From NCBI RefSeq assembly GCF_913060805.1, contig NZ_CAJXTC010000012.1:62001-126000 (forward strand): a stretch of DNA of 64,000 bases, given 5' to 3'. The stretch is from an uncultured Draconibacterium sp. (GTDB lineage Bacteria > Bacteroidota > Bacteroidia > Bacteroidales > Prolixibacteraceae). Under the pieces are notes generated by a model. The model had not been told where the DNA came from. It was given only the letters and a program-made list of their open reading frames with translations, and ran no database searches. Below are positions 22,369 to 31,814 of the stretch, one piece after another. The position numbers and the translations under genes are program-made. Positions within the stretch are counted from its first letter, which is position 1. Each line of letters begins with the position of its first letter.

Positions 22369-22418
22369 TCGAGTCTCGTCGTCACCGCAAAAGCAGCTCA
22401 AAAGGCTGCTTTTTTGTT
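22368..22418 (+). repeat. 51-bp direct repeat, copy 2: tRNA 3' end plus terminator
   Basis: Identical to 22011-22061 over 51 bases, 357 bp further on. Like copy 1 it has the tRNA-like 3' end and a full terminator, so the two bracket the GIY-YIG gene exactly. Confidence 0.85.
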
Positions 22419-22536
22419 TTGTAATGTTTCCTCCTGTTGGCTAAATAAACAGCGGAAGTTTCCCGTATCGCTGTTTTCCATAAAAATTCATATCTTTCAC
22501 CTCGTATTTATAAACCCAATTATAAAGTTTCGAACC

Positions 22537-23229
22537 ATGAAAAAATTTACCTCTCTATTATTTGTTGCATGTCTTATGCTGCTTGCAATTCAATCAATGG
22601 CACAATATCCGTCCGTAACTTTCTTTGGAGGTGGGAATATGGCCAACACCAGTATGAAATTTGGAACGGGAGAAACCGAAGCCGAAGATTCGTATAAAGC
22701 TTTATATGGAATGAATATTGGTGCGTTATACGAATATGTGCTTAACAAAGATAAGTCGCAGGAAATTGCTGTTGAAGGTGGTTTGATTTTTGAAAATAAA
22801 GGCTACCATAAAAAGCCGACAGATACACAGTTCAGCGATAATAAAACAACATTATACTTTATCGATGTTCCATTGTACGTGAAATACCTCTATCGTTTCA
22901 GGAGCAGAAATAAGTTGTATGTTGGCGCCGGTCCTTTTGTGGGGATGGGTTTGTTTGGCAACGCCGATTATACTTTTCAATATCCGGGAGCAGAAGACGT
23001 AGTTAGTAATAACGAATCGCTTAAATTCGGGAACGACCCGATGGAGGATGATTTTAAAAGACTGGATTATGGAGTTTCCGGAAAAGTAGGTTTCCTGTTT
23101 CTGAACGGTTTTAATATGTGCGTTTCGTATGATTATGGTATGGCAGATATTAAACCACTCGAAAACCAGGAATCAAAAACAAGAGTATTACGTTTATCGC
23201 TGGGTTATACGCTAAAATTTGATGATTAG
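22537..23229 (+). CDS. Outer-membrane beta-barrel protein (PorT-like)
   Basis: The start at 22537 (MKKFTSLLFVACLMLLAIQSMAQ) gives a standard signal peptide cut after about residue 22; an in-frame ATG at 22414 lies within the repeat terminator and is rejected. The 230-aa protein is strand-rich with alternating hydrophobic residues: VTFFGGGNMAN, VEGGLIFENKGYHKK, LYFIDVPLYVKYLYRF, LYVGAGPFVGMGLFG and a last strand VLRLSLGYTLKF ending near the C-terminus, as in the porin-family/OMP_b-brl_2 group. Function unknown; probable small barrel. Confidence 0.78.
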   Translation: MKKFTSLLFVACLMLLAIQSMAQYPSVTFFGGGNMANTSMKFGTGETEAEDSYKALYGMNIGALYEYVLNKDKSQEIAVEGGLIFENKGYHKKPTDTQFSDNKTTLYFIDVPLYVKYLYRFRSRNKLYVGAGPFVGMGLFGNADYTFQYPGAEDVVSNNESLKFGNDPMEDDFKRLDYGVSGKVGFLFLNGFNMCVSYDYGMADIKPLENQESKTRVLRLSLGYTLKFDD

Positions 23230-23259
23230 AAATAACCGCCGCGCCACATCTATAATTAA

Positions 23260-24141
23260 GTGAAAGCAGGTTCTGAAAATTTACCGGTTTACAGCTTGCA
23301 CAATTTTAGTTCGGAAGAACGTGCAAGCCAGCAGTTTCAGGTAGAAGTATTTGATGCCAACCGGCATTTTGCTGTTAAGTACCCGCATCGTCACGATTTT
23401 TTCGAGGTGTTGTATCTGCACAAGGGAAGCGGCTCGCACGTTATCGACGGAAATAAGTATGATATCGAGCCGCCGTGCATATTTTTCATGTCGCCGGGAC
23501 AGGCACACAAAATCGAGTTCTCGCACGATATCGATGGTTTCATTTTTATTTTCACCGCTGATTTTTATCTACTCAATCAACGAAATCCAAACCGTTTAAT
23601 CGAGTTCCCTTTCTTTTTTACCATTCGGCAGGATAACCCGCCACTGCTTCTAAAAGAGGAGAGTGACAAGTTGTTTCTGGAGAGTTTGTTTAAAAAAGGT
23701 GTTAACGAAATCAGCAAACCCGAAGGCTACTCCATCGATATTTTACGATCGGTACTTGATCTTATTTTAACAACTTGTGCTTCGCTTTATCCGTACGACG
23801 AGAACCGTTGGAAAGGAAAAGGGCACATTGTGGTGAAAAAGTTTTTTCAACTACTGGAAGAGCATTTTCATGAGAACCTTTCAGTAGCGCAATATGCCGA
23901 TATTATGGCATTAACACCAAATCATTTAACGCAAACGGTAACCCAGCTAACCGGGAAAACTTCGTCGCAGATTATAAAATCCAAACAGATTATTGAGATC
24001 AAACGCCTGTTGGTACATACGAATCTCAGTGTTTCGGAAATTGCTGCAAAAATGAACTTCCCCGATCAAAGTTATTTTGCCAAATTCTTTAAACGCGAAG
24101 TCGGTCTGTCGCCTTTGCAGTTTCGTTCGAAATCGCTCTGA
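23260..24141 (+). CDS. AraC-family transcription regulator
   Basis: This 293-aa protein starts at a GTG. The N-terminal cupin domain (FAVKYPHRHDFFEVLYLHKGSGSHVIDG... CIFFMSPGQAHKIEF) probably senses a small ligand. The C-terminal HTH pair is clear: ENLSVAQYADIMALTPNHLTQTVTQLTGKTSSQIIKSKQIIEIKRLLVHTNLSVSEIAAKMNFPDQSYFAKFFKREVGLSPLQFR. It lies between an outer-membrane barrel and ilvC; its target is unknown and could be either neighbour. Confidence 0.88.
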   Translation: MKAGSENLPVYSLHNFSSEERASQQFQVEVFDANRHFAVKYPHRHDFFEVLYLHKGSGSHVIDGNKYDIEPPCIFFMSPGQAHKIEFSHDIDGFIFIFTADFYLLNQRNPNRLIEFPFFFTIRQDNPPLLLKEESDKLFLESLFKKGVNEISKPEGYSIDILRSVLDLILTTCASLYPYDENRWKGKGHIVVKKFFQLLEEHFHENLSVAQYADIMALTPNHLTQTVTQLTGKTSSQIIKSKQIIEIKRLLVHTNLSVSEIAAKMNFPDQSYFAKFFKREVGLSPLQFRSKSL

Positions 24142-24375
24142 GTTTGGTAAAAGTCCATATTTTTCACCTTGTTTAAGCTGTTGAAAATTAGTCGTGTAAT
24201 TTTAAAGCTTAAAACAGAGTTAAAATCCAAATCCATGAAAATTACCTAAAATTCATGTAATTTTACATCTCAGGCTTACAGAAATTTTGTTGCTTTGTAT
24301 TCAGGTTTGTGCATTTGGATACAAACCGCGGAATATTACAGCTTAAAAGTATATTAATTGTAAAAATAAAAGATC

Positions 24376-25851
24376 ATGGAAAACTATTTCAATACATTGC
24401 CACTTCGTCTTCAGTTAGACCAGTTGGGAAAATGCGACTTTATGGAAGAGTCGGAATTTGCAGACGGAGTTGAAAAACTGAAAGGAAAACAAATTGTAGT
24501 ATTGGGTTGTGGAGCACAGGGATTGAACCAGGGCTTGAACCTTCGCGACAGCGGATTGAATGTAGCTTACGCGCTGCGTCAAACTGCCATCGACGAAAAA
24601 CGTGCATCGTATGTTAATGCTACTGAAAACGGTTTTGAAGTAGGTACTTTCGAAGAATTGGTGCCTAAGGCTGACTTGGTATTGAATCTTACACCAGATA
24701 AACAACACACTCCGGTAGTAAACAAAGTGGTTCCTTTAATGAAAAAAGGTGCTTGTTTGGCTTACTCACACGGTTTCAATATTGTTGAGGAAGGAATGCA
24801 GATTCGCGACGATATCACCGTAATTATGGTGGCTCCAAAATCTCCGGGTTCAGAAGTACGTGCTGAGTATGTACGCGGATTTGGTGTGCCTACACTGATT
24901 GCAGTTCACCGCGAAAACGATCCAAACGGCGATGGTTTGGAAATTGCAAAAGCCTATGCCGTTGGTACCGGTGGTCATAAAGCGGGTGTTTTACTTTCGT
25001 CGTTTGTTGCCGAAGTAAAATCAGACTTGATGGGCGAGCAAACCATTCTTTGTGGTTTATTGCAAACCGGTTCTATTTTGAGCTTCGACAAAATGATCGA
25101 AAAAGGAATCGACGCTGGTTATGCATCAAAACTGATTCAATACGGATGGGAAACAATTACTGAAGCGTTGAAACTTGGTGGTATTACCAATATGATGGAT
25201 CGCTTGTCGAATCCTGCTAAAATTGAAGCTTACAAACTTTCAGAAGAACTGAAAGAAATTATGCGTCCGTTGTTTGAAAAACACATGGATGATATTATGT
25301 CAGGAGAATTCTCATCGACTATGATGGAAGACTGGGCTAACGACGATAAAAACCTGTTGGGATGGCGTGCTGCTACCGGCGAAACTGCTTTCGAGAAAAC
25401 TCCGGCAGGCGACGTTGAAATTAGCGAGCAGGAATATTTCGACAATGGAACTTTAATGGTTGCCTTTGTAAAATCGGGTGTTGAGCTGGCATTTGAAGTG
25501 ATGACAGAATCAGGAATTAAAGAGGAGTCGGCTTATTATGAGTCGTTACACGAAACTCCGCTGATTGCCAACACAATTGCACGTAAAAAACTGTTCGAAA
25601 TGAACCGCACAATTTCGGATACTGCAGAGTACGGTTGTTACCTTTTCGATCACGCTTGCAAGCCGTTATTAACTGATTTCATGAAGAAAATTGATACCGA
25701 TGTTATTGGTAAAAATTTCAACGAAGGAAAAAGTGCACACGTTGATAACAAAGAGTTGATTGAAATTAACGACGAAATTCGTTACCACGATGTGGAGATT
25801 ATTGGTGCTGAATTACGTGAGGCAATGGAATCAATGAAATCGATTATCTAA
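24376..25851 (+). CDS. ilvC: Ketol-acid reductoisomerase, long (class II) form
   Basis: This 491-aa enzyme converts acetolactate or acetohydroxybutyrate to the dihydroxy acids of valine, leucine and isoleucine synthesis, using NADPH and Mg2+. The N-terminal Rossmann region has [16 protein letters not shown] near residue 36; the two C-terminal knotted domains, as in the 491-aa E. coli IlvC, include [13 protein letters not shown] and the acidic metal ligands. The length equals that of the class II enzyme. It stands alone here, away from other ilv genes, with its own terminator. Confidence 0.95.
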   Translation: MENYFNTLPLRLQLDQLGKCDFMEESEFADGVEKLKGKQIVVLGCGAQGLNQGLNLRDSGLNVAYALRQTAIDEKRASYVNATENGFEVGTFEELVPKADLVLNLTPDKQHTPVVNKVVPLMKKGACLAYSHGFNIVEEGMQIRDDITVIMVAPKSPGSEVRAEYVRGFGVPTLIAVHRENDPNGDGLEIAKAYAVGTGGHKAGVLLSSFVAEVKSDLMGEQTILCGLLQTGSILSFDKMIEKGIDAGYASKLIQYGWETITEALKLGGITNMMDRLSNPAKIEAYKLSEELKEIMRPLFEKHMDDIMSGEFSSTMMEDWANDDKNLLGWRAATGETAFEKTPAGDVEISEQEYFDNGTLMVAFVKSGVELAFEVMTESGIKEESAYYESLHETPLIANTIARKKLFEMNRTISDTAEYGCYLFDHACKPLLTDFMKKIDTDVIGKNFNEGKSAHVDNKELIEINDEIRYHDVEIIGAELREAMESMKSII

Positions 25852-25901
25852 GAGCTTAATCGCTTGAAATAATAAAAACAGACGATCATATAAATTCGAA
25901 G

Positions 25902-25936
25902 CTGGCTCTGCCTTTTAGGTGGGGCCAGTTTTTTTT
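25902..25936 (+). terminator. Terminator after ilvC
   Basis: CTGGCTC / GGGCCAG stem (one T.G pair) with a 13-nt loop, then eight Ts. It lies 51 bp past the ilvC stop. Confidence 0.85.
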
Positions 25937-25971
25937 GTAGTGACCTGCATCTTTTGTAATTTTAAATAAAA

Positions 25972-26643
25972 ATGGCTCGTTCAGGATTTATTTTCGTGTG
26001 TTTTATGTGCGCTTTTTTAACGCTATTTATTTCTTGTAATAATCAAACAAAGAAAGACGCTCAACAAAACCAAACTTATACTCCCGACATTCCAGGAGGC
26101 TGGCAAACCTTATTCAACGGAAATTCACTTGGAAACTGGGAAATCACCTCATTCGGCACTGAAGGGCCGGTTAAGGTTACCGAAGGAAGTATCGTTATCA
26201 ATTACGGCGATGGTTGCAGCGGAATTACCTGGACGGATACTTTTCCGAAAGTAAATTACGAAGTACAACTGGAGGCCCGCAAAATGGTTGGTAACGACTT
26301 TTTTTGTGGAATGACTTTCCCGGTTAACGACGAATTTTGCTCGCTGATTGTAGGAGGGTGGGGCGGCCCCGTTGTTGGTTTAAGCAGTATTGATGGTGTT
26401 GATGCTTCGGAGAACGCAACACAGGTACTAAAGAACTTTGAAAAAGAGGTGTGGTATACCATCCGTCTGCAAGTGACAGAAACCACAATCCGTGCCTGGA
26501 TTGACGATGAAAAGTTAGTGGATTTCAGTTATCCCGGACATAAATTGAGTATCCGGCCGGAGGTGTCGCTTTCAAAACCGTTTGGAATATGCACCTGGAT
26601 GACAACCGCCGAGCTGCGTAATATGGCGATTCGAAGAATGTAA
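25972..26643 (+). CDS. DUF1080 (3-keto-disaccharide hydrolase-type) lipoprotein
   Basis: This 223-aa protein has a lipoprotein signal (FLTLFISC-NN, Cys near residue 23) and a LamG/concanavalin-like jelly-roll of the DUF1080 family: GWQTLFNGNSLGNWEITSFG, the conserved opening, then SIVINYGDGCSGITWTDTFPKVNYEVQLEARKM and WIDDEKLVDFSYPG. Family members act on or bind carbohydrates, including 3-keto-disaccharides. No neighbouring sugar operon is seen, so the substrate is unknown. Confidence 0.78.
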   Translation: MARSGFIFVCFMCAFLTLFISCNNQTKKDAQQNQTYTPDIPGGWQTLFNGNSLGNWEITSFGTEGPVKVTEGSIVINYGDGCSGITWTDTFPKVNYEVQLEARKMVGNDFFCGMTFPVNDEFCSLIVGGWGGPVVGLSSIDGVDASENATQVLKNFEKEVWYTIRLQVTETTIRAWIDDEKLVDFSYPGHKLSIRPEVSLSKPFGICTWMTTAELRNMAIRRM

Positions 26644-26657
26644 GTACGTGATAATAC

Positions 26658-27902
26658 TTACTTTTTCTTTTTTTTCTTCTTCTTTTTCACCTCTTTTAAT
26701 TCGCGTTCGTTTTCGCGCATTAACTTTTGCCAGTTGTAGTCGGTGTCTTTTGTAAAATCCAGTGTTTCTTTGTAATCGTTTTTGTCGATCTCCAGACGAT
26801 GAATGTCTTTCCCTAAAAAGCTTTCAATCTCGTCCAGAATTTCACGCTCTTCTGCGCTACAGAACGAAACTGCTTTTCCTTTTTGGTTGCCACGTCCGGT
26901 TCGTCCTACGCGGTGTACGTAGTTTTCTGCAACTTCCGGAAGATCGTAATTCACCACAAAATCAACGTTCGGAATATCAATTCCACGCGCACTTACATCA
27001 GTAGCGATAAGTAATTTAAGGGCGCCGCTTTTAAAACGTTGCATCGTTTCGTCGCGTTCAGCCTGATCTTTGTCGCTGTGTATGGTGTCGCTTTCAATTT
27101 CAACACGTTCCATTGCTTTTTTCACGCGTTCGGCACGTACTTTTGTTCGTACAAAAGCCAGAATTTTAGCTTCAGGATTTTCACCCACAAGCCGCTCCAG
27201 AAAAGCTCTTTTGTCATCCATTTCGATAAATGCCACTTGGTGCTCGATGGTTTTTGCCACCGGATTTTTGGGCGATATCTGGATGCGAATAGGTTTGCTT
27301 ACCAATGAATAGGCAAGCTTTTTAATCTTTTTATTGATGGTTGCCGAGAAGAATAAAGTCTGGCGCTTTTCGGGCAGAAAACGTATCAGGTCGTTAATGT
27401 CTTTTATAAAACCAAGATCGAGCATGTGATCGGCCTCATCCAAAATCAGTGTTTTTACGCCGTGCAATTTTAAGTGACCCTGACTCACCAAGTCGAACAA
27501 GCGACCGGGAGTAGCCACCAAAACATCGGTGCCGGTTTTTAAGCGTTCGATTTGAGGATCCTGTTCAACACCACCAATAATTACGGTAGTTTTTACCCCC
27601 GTATTTTTTGAAATGGAAACAAACACGTCGTTGATCTGTTTAGCCAGTTCGTGCGTTGGAACCATAACTAAACAACTGATTCCCTGAACATGTTGATTCA
27701 ATTTGGCCTGTTGTATATTATGAATTACCGGAATGGCAAAAGCCGCAGTTTTTCCTGTTCCTGTTTGGGCGATGGCCAAAACATCTTCGCCTCGCAACAC
27801 GGGAGGAATCGCCTTAAACTGAATGTCAGTCGGACGACGGAATCCGTTCTTTGCCAGGTTGGTTTTTATGGTGTTGGATATGGAATAATCCTCGAATTTC
27901 AT
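26658..27902 (-). CDS. DEAD-box RNA helicase, RhlE type
   Basis: This 414-aa protein has the DEAD-box motif set in order: Q motif (GFRRPTDIQ), Walker A AQTGTGKT, TPGR, DEAD (LILDEADHMLDLG), SAT, and in the second domain DVSARGID and HRVGRTGR. Motif Ia, normally PTRELA, reads PTHELA. The C-terminus ends in a run of nine lysines, as in many Bacteroidetes RhlE proteins, giving a basic RNA-binding tail. Roles include ribosome assembly and mRNA decay at low temperature. It is convergent with the DUF1080 gene, 14 bp away. Confidence 0.9.
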   Translation of the reverse strand: MKFEDYSISNTIKTNLAKNGFRRPTDIQFKAIPPVLRGEDVLAIAQTGTGKTAAFAIPVIHNIQQAKLNQHVQGISCLVMVPTHELAKQINDVFVSISKNTGVKTTVIIGGVEQDPQIERLKTGTDVLVATPGRLFDLVSQGHLKLHGVKTLILDEADHMLDLGFIKDINDLIRFLPEKRQTLFFSATINKKIKKLAYSLVSKPIRIQISPKNPVAKTIEHQVAFIEMDDKRAFLERLVGENPEAKILAFVRTKVRAERVKKAMERVEIESDTIHSDKDQAERDETMQRFKSGALKLLIATDVSARGIDIPNVDFVVNYDLPEVAENYVHRVGRTGRGNQKGKAVSFCSAEEREILDEIESFLGKDIHRLEIDKNDYKETLDFTKDTDYNWQKLMRENERELKEVKKKKKKKKK

Positions 27903-28159
27903 GTGTACTTATTTTCGGCAAAGATAACTGAATTTATTGAGCAGGAGTTAAAAGTAAGAAATGAGCACTGAGACGGTGAGGATCGATGGAAGATTGATTT
28001 TAAGATTGATGGAGATTGAAAAATTGTTAAACTGTAAAATTGTAAGATTGTGAACTGAGACTGAATACTGAAAACTGTGCCTTCGGATGGTTTTGGTCGG
28101 GGTATTCCAACAACGCTGTTCTCAACTTTTTCCTTTCTACTTTTGCCTTTTGTCTTTTC

Positions 28160-28573
28160 TTAAAGCGTTGCCCAAATACGCGCCAACGAAAATCCCGGAG
28201 CTTTAATATTCAGGTCGAGGAAATAGCCAAATGGTGTTTGTGCTGTTGTGAATTCGGCATTTTGCAGGCGTTTTTCAGCCAGATCGAAAAGTTCTTTAGT
28301 AAATTCAACCGATGCTTTCGATTCCGAAAGGTGGGCAAACGAGTGAAGAATCACACTTTTACAATTGTTTTTTCGTGCCGTCCATTTCAGGTGATTGACC
28401 AGTTTTTTCTCTCGGCTTTTCACGTCTTTCTCTTCGTCGTTTTCTTCCACCTGTATAAATGCTAAAATCGAATCTGAAAATTGCGCACCTTCTGTAATAT
28501 CTTCAACTTCCTCCAAATTTTTCCGCGCCGGTTGGTACGAAAACTCATCAACATACATTACCAATACCTTCAT
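28160..28573 (-). CDS. Free-standing threonyl-tRNA synthetase editing domain
   Basis: This 137-aa protein matches the archaeal-type ThrRS editing domain (tRNA-Thr_ED): MKVLVMYVDEFSYQPARK at the start, ILAFIQVEENDEEKD, AHLSESKASVEFTKELFDLAEKRLQ, and TAQTPFGYFLDLNIKAPGFSLARIW near the end (APFGW-type motif). In archaea this D-aminoacyl-tRNA-deacylase-like domain removes serine from tRNA-Thr. Here it is alone, with no synthetase. Bacterial examples are rare outside Bacteroidetes. It probably acts as a proofreading enzyme in trans. Confidence 0.8.
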   Translation of the reverse strand: MKVLVMYVDEFSYQPARKNLEEVEDITEGAQFSDSILAFIQVEENDEEKDVKSREKKLVNHLKWTARKNNCKSVILHSFAHLSESKASVEFTKELFDLAEKRLQNAEFTTAQTPFGYFLDLNIKAPGFSLARIWATL

Positions 28574-28623
28574 TTTTTCGGATTTTGGGTAAAGATAATA
28601 TTTATGAGAGTTAAAGTAAAAAC

Positions 28624-29097
28624 TTATTCGCCGGCAGCGTTGGTAAGCAATTCTTCAGCCAGTTTTGTGGTCCAGTCGCAAAGCTCTGCAATTTGTTCGT
28701 CGCTTAATTTTGCTTTCGGATGAATGGCTCGGTACGATTTTAACGGCATGGATTTTCGTTTCGTTTCCTGGCAAATTTCTTCCAGTTTGGTAATCTTCTC
28801 AAAAATGTCCATGGTTCCCCATTCCGAAAAATTGAGTTCTGATTTTCCTTCGGTAATATGATCACTCACCATCCACGAAACCGGTGCAATATGGTTGTAC
28901 CACCAGTAGTTGGTATGGTCCGAGTGGCAATCCATACACGCGGTTGTTAACAGGGTTTGGATATTCTCAGGAACTTCAACCTGGTTGAAAATATGATTGC
29001 TGCTTACTTCTCCGCTGTTTTTTTCGGGTTGAAAAAACTGGATAGCGAAAAAAGCAAGCAGCAAAAAGATTATTGAAAATCGAAGTATTCGGCGCAT
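28624..29097 (-). CDS. Haem-binding domain protein (cytochrome c type)
   Basis: This 157-aa protein has an N-terminal signal or anchor helix (residues 4-20), one CxxCH haem site (CMDCHSDH, about 54) and the Haem_bd pattern NYWWYNHIAPVSWMVSDHI...LNFSEWGTM...MPLKSYRAIHPKAKLSDEQIAELCDW. The mature part is periplasmic. It lies 1 bp after the companion cytochrome (29099-29479), which has a similar haem site, so they are probably made together. Electron partner is unknown. Confidence 0.82.
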   Translation of the reverse strand: MRRILRFSIIFLLLAFFAIQFFQPEKNSGEVSSNHIFNQVEVPENIQTLLTTACMDCHSDHTNYWWYNHIAPVSWMVSDHITEGKSELNFSEWGTMDIFEKITKLEEICQETKRKSMPLKSYRAIHPKAKLSDEQIAELCDWTTKLAEELLTNAAGE

Positions 29098-29098
29098 A

Positions 29099-29479
29099 TT
29101 ACATTCCTTTTACCAAGGCTTCCGCTTCTTTTTTCGACCAATCTAATAACAGTTGTTTATGATCATCGCTTAAAGCTTTGTCGGGAAATCTTTCCAGGAA
29201 TTTTTTTGGTGGCATTTCACCTTTTTCAAGCACTTCACCAATTTCTTTGTAAGTACTAATCATTTTAATTTTCGAAAGGCTGTCGAGTTTGTTGAAGTCA
29301 AGCTCCTTTTTTCCGTCCTCATTTCTTGAGTCGGTATTGTGGCAACCAAAACACGAATTTTGTATTACCTCTTTAACATCATCGGGCATGGCCGGAGTTT
29401 TTGTTGGTTTGTTGGTGCCCAATGCAACCAGACTAATTACAAAAAATAGTGCAACGAAAATTGATAATGACTTTTTCAT
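29099..29479 (-). CDS. Haem-binding domain protein (cytochrome c type)
   Basis: This 126-aa protein has a signal peptide (MKKSLSIFVALFFVISLVALG) and one CxxCH site (CFGCHN, about residue 43), then LDFNKLDSLSKIKMISTYKEIGEVLEKGEMPPKKFLERFPDKALSDDHKQLLLDW, where the Met in EMPP and the Asp-rich end match the small Haem_bd family. Shorter than the partner downstream and probably a related copy. The gene pair points to a small periplasmic redox module. Confidence 0.78.
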   Translation of the reverse strand: MKKSLSIFVALFFVISLVALGTNKPTKTPAMPDDVKEVIQNSCFGCHNTDSRNEDGKKELDFNKLDSLSKIKMISTYKEIGEVLEKGEMPPKKFLERFPDKALSDDHKQLLLDWSKKEAEALVKGM

Positions 29480-29629
29480 AATAAATTTTTATTAGTTACG
29501 GTTATGTGCAATATAAAACACAATACTTGAGTTTTTGTTGAAAAGTTTCGTGATTGACATAAATTGACTAAAAAATACGTAATTTACGCGGTAATTATTT
29601 TTATTTACCCTGCGAAAAACCTTTTAAGA

Positions 29630-31813
29630 ATGCGTTTGTATATTCCTGTTTTAATATTGTTCATTTTTGTGTGTAATTCGGTAAGTGCACAGTTGTCGGA
29701 AGGAGGTTTCCCTTTGCAGGTAGTTACTTTAAAAAGCACCGACAGGGCGTTTGTAAAAATGCCGGTATTAAAACAAAGTGTTATTGACGCAGCGGTGGAT
29801 GCCAATAATGAATCCGACAATCAGTTGAAGGCACTAACTTTTGCCCATGCTTTTAATGTCGATCTTAGCCCTTCAAATTCAGGAGTGTGGTATACAACAA
29901 ACGCAGGTTTTAATGTTTGGCGCATTACCATTTCGTCGGACAATGCGTATTCGCTCAATCTTATTTTCGATGATTTTGAATTGAGTAAGAAGGGGCGGTT
30001 ATTTATTTATAACGAAGAAAATAATCAATACCTCGGCGCTTTTACATCGCTTAATAATAAACCTTCGCATAAATTTGCTGTGGCACCGGTTGCCGGCAAT
30101 AAAATTACCGTGCAATACGAAGTTCCTGAAAACGAAGGAACACCCGATGATTTTACGATCTCCCGGGTAAACCATGACTTTATGGGGATTTTGAAATTCG
30201 ACAGAAGACCGATAAACGGAGATCCTGCCGGTGCGTGTAATATTGATGTGAACTGCGAAATTGGCGATCGCTGGAGTGAGGTAAAAGATGCGGTTGTCCG
30301 CCTAATTGTTGATGGACGTGAAGTATGTACCGGAACTTTGGTGAACAATACCGCAGAAGACCAGAAACCTTATGTAATATCGGCATCGCATTGCTACGAC
30401 CAATGGGATTATGCTGAAACTACGGTATACACTTTTAATTACGAAAGTCCTTATTGTGCTCCGTTGGATGGCGATCCGATTCATTCGCTTTCGGGAGCGA
30501 TAATGAAAGCACACTACGATAGTCTGGATTTTGCACTGGTGGAATTAGATGATCTGCCGCCGCCTGATTTCAGACCGTATTATGCCGGCTGGGACCGATC
30601 GCCCGGATTACCTGATTCATCGGTAAGTATTCATCACCCAATGGGCGATATAAAAAAGATATCGTTCGATTATCATGCGCCGGAATATGCAACCTTTTCT
30701 TCTTCGTCGATTAAAAATCCAAGAAATGGATCATTTAATATATTGCGTTGGGAAGAAGGAGTTACCGAAGTTGGTTCTTCGGGTGGTGCGTTGTTTAATA
30801 TGAAAGAACAGGTTATTGGAACTTTGTCGGGAGGAGCTGCTTATTGCGGAAATCCGGTGAACGATTATTATGCCCGTTTTTCGATGCAATGGGACTACAG
30901 TTCTGACACCACTAAGCAATTAAAACACTGGCTCGATCCTCTCGGGACGGGAACTCTGGCGTTAAACGGAAGACAGTTTAATAGCAACGAAGATTTGTGT
31001 AACGCGTTTACAAATTTGACGGATACGGATGTGCACGGAAATATTTCCCTAACTGTTTCGGGCAATGCAGAAGGATATTGGGGCGGAACGAATTCGGCCG
31101 GAATTACAGAAATTGTGGAACGTTTTTCGATTGATGGTGATGAAATTCTGGATGGCGTTTCGTTTGGTGTTGGGAAACTGGTTACGCACAACAACAATAG
31201 CCGGATAACCGTGAAAGTGTACAACGGTAGCACTTATCCTGAGGATTTGCTTTACAGCAAAGAGGTAAACATTGACCACTGGGCTGAAGATGCCATGAAC
31301 TTTGTAAGTTTTGATCAGATGGTGAAGCCTGCCGGTGATTTCTTTGTGGGATTTGAATTGAGTGATGTAAATGCCGCCGATACTTTTGCTATCTATCAAT
31401 CGTTGCGCGAATATGAAGATGCCAGTAACCACCTTTATTTACTCCAAAACGGTAGCTGGGAAAGTTTCGCATCGTTGAATACGCAAAATTACGCCATGGT
31501 TAATGTTATGGAACTGGTGGCCTGTAATTACCGTATTTTAACCGATACGCCAATTGTTGATCAACCGGAGAATGTTTGGGTTTATCCAAATCCAACAGCC
31601 GGCGAATTAAATCTGGAGTCGGATAAAGAAATTGATCCGGAGGATGTAGTGGTGTACAATTTGATCGGACAGGAAATGAAAACATCCGTTATTAAGACCG
31701 ATAATTTCCGCATAACGCTGAACCTGCTTGGAAAAACTGCCGGTGTTTATTTTGTGCGTTTTCCTTACGGCGATTCGTTTGTTACCCGAAAGATCTCATT
31801 TGTTCCCTGGTAA
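29630..31813 (+). CDS. Secreted trypsin-like serine protease with T9SS sorting domain
   Basis: The start at 29630 (MRLYIPVLILFIFVCNSVSAQ) gives a clean signal peptide; the ATG-like codon at 29564 is rejected because the added sequence is hydrophobic and lacks a proper n-region. The 727-aa protein has an N-terminal pro-region, the protease core with His in YVISASHCYDQ, Asp in SLDFALVELDDLP and Ser in GSSGGALF, a C-terminal jelly-roll, then a type IX secretion domain (VWVYPNPTAGELNLES ... GVYFVRF). This resembles lysyl-endopeptidase-type exported enzymes. Convergent with the MscS gene, 1 bp apart. Confidence 0.88.
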   Translation: MRLYIPVLILFIFVCNSVSAQLSEGGFPLQVVTLKSTDRAFVKMPVLKQSVIDAAVDANNESDNQLKALTFAHAFNVDLSPSNSGVWYTTNAGFNVWRITISSDNAYSLNLIFDDFELSKKGRLFIYNEENNQYLGAFTSLNNKPSHKFAVAPVAGNKITVQYEVPENEGTPDDFTISRVNHDFMGILKFDRRPINGDPAGACNIDVNCEIGDRWSEVKDAVVRLIVDGREVCTGTLVNNTAEDQKPYVISASHCYDQWDYAETTVYTFNYESPYCAPLDGDPIHSLSGAIMKAHYDSLDFALVELDDLPPPDFRPYYAGWDRSPGLPDSSVSIHHPMGDIKKISFDYHAPEYATFSSSSIKNPRNGSFNILRWEEGVTEVGSSGGALFNMKEQVIGTLSGGAAYCGNPVNDYYARFSMQWDYSSDTTKQLKHWLDPLGTGTLALNGRQFNSNEDLCNAFTNLTDTDVHGNISLTVSGNAEGYWGGTNSAGITEIVERFSIDGDEILDGVSFGVGKLVTHNNNSRITVKVYNGSTYPEDLLYSKEVNIDHWAEDAMNFVSFDQMVKPAGDFFVGFELSDVNAADTFAIYQSLREYEDASNHLYLLQNGSWESFASLNTQNYAMVNVMELVACNYRILTDTPIVDQPENVWVYPNPTAGELNLESDKEIDPEDVVVYNLIGQEMKTSVIKTDNFRITLNLLGKTAGVYFVRFPYGDSFVTRKISFVPW

Positions 31814-31814
31814 T

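Noticed and set aside
22414-22536. Long N-terminus for the outer-membrane barrel
   Set aside because: It falls in the repeat terminator and delays the signal peptide; the ATG at 22537 begins a classic signal.
28481-28723. Plus-strand frames over the ThrRS-ED and cytochrome genes
   Set aside because: They are opposite-strand shadows of well-supported genes.
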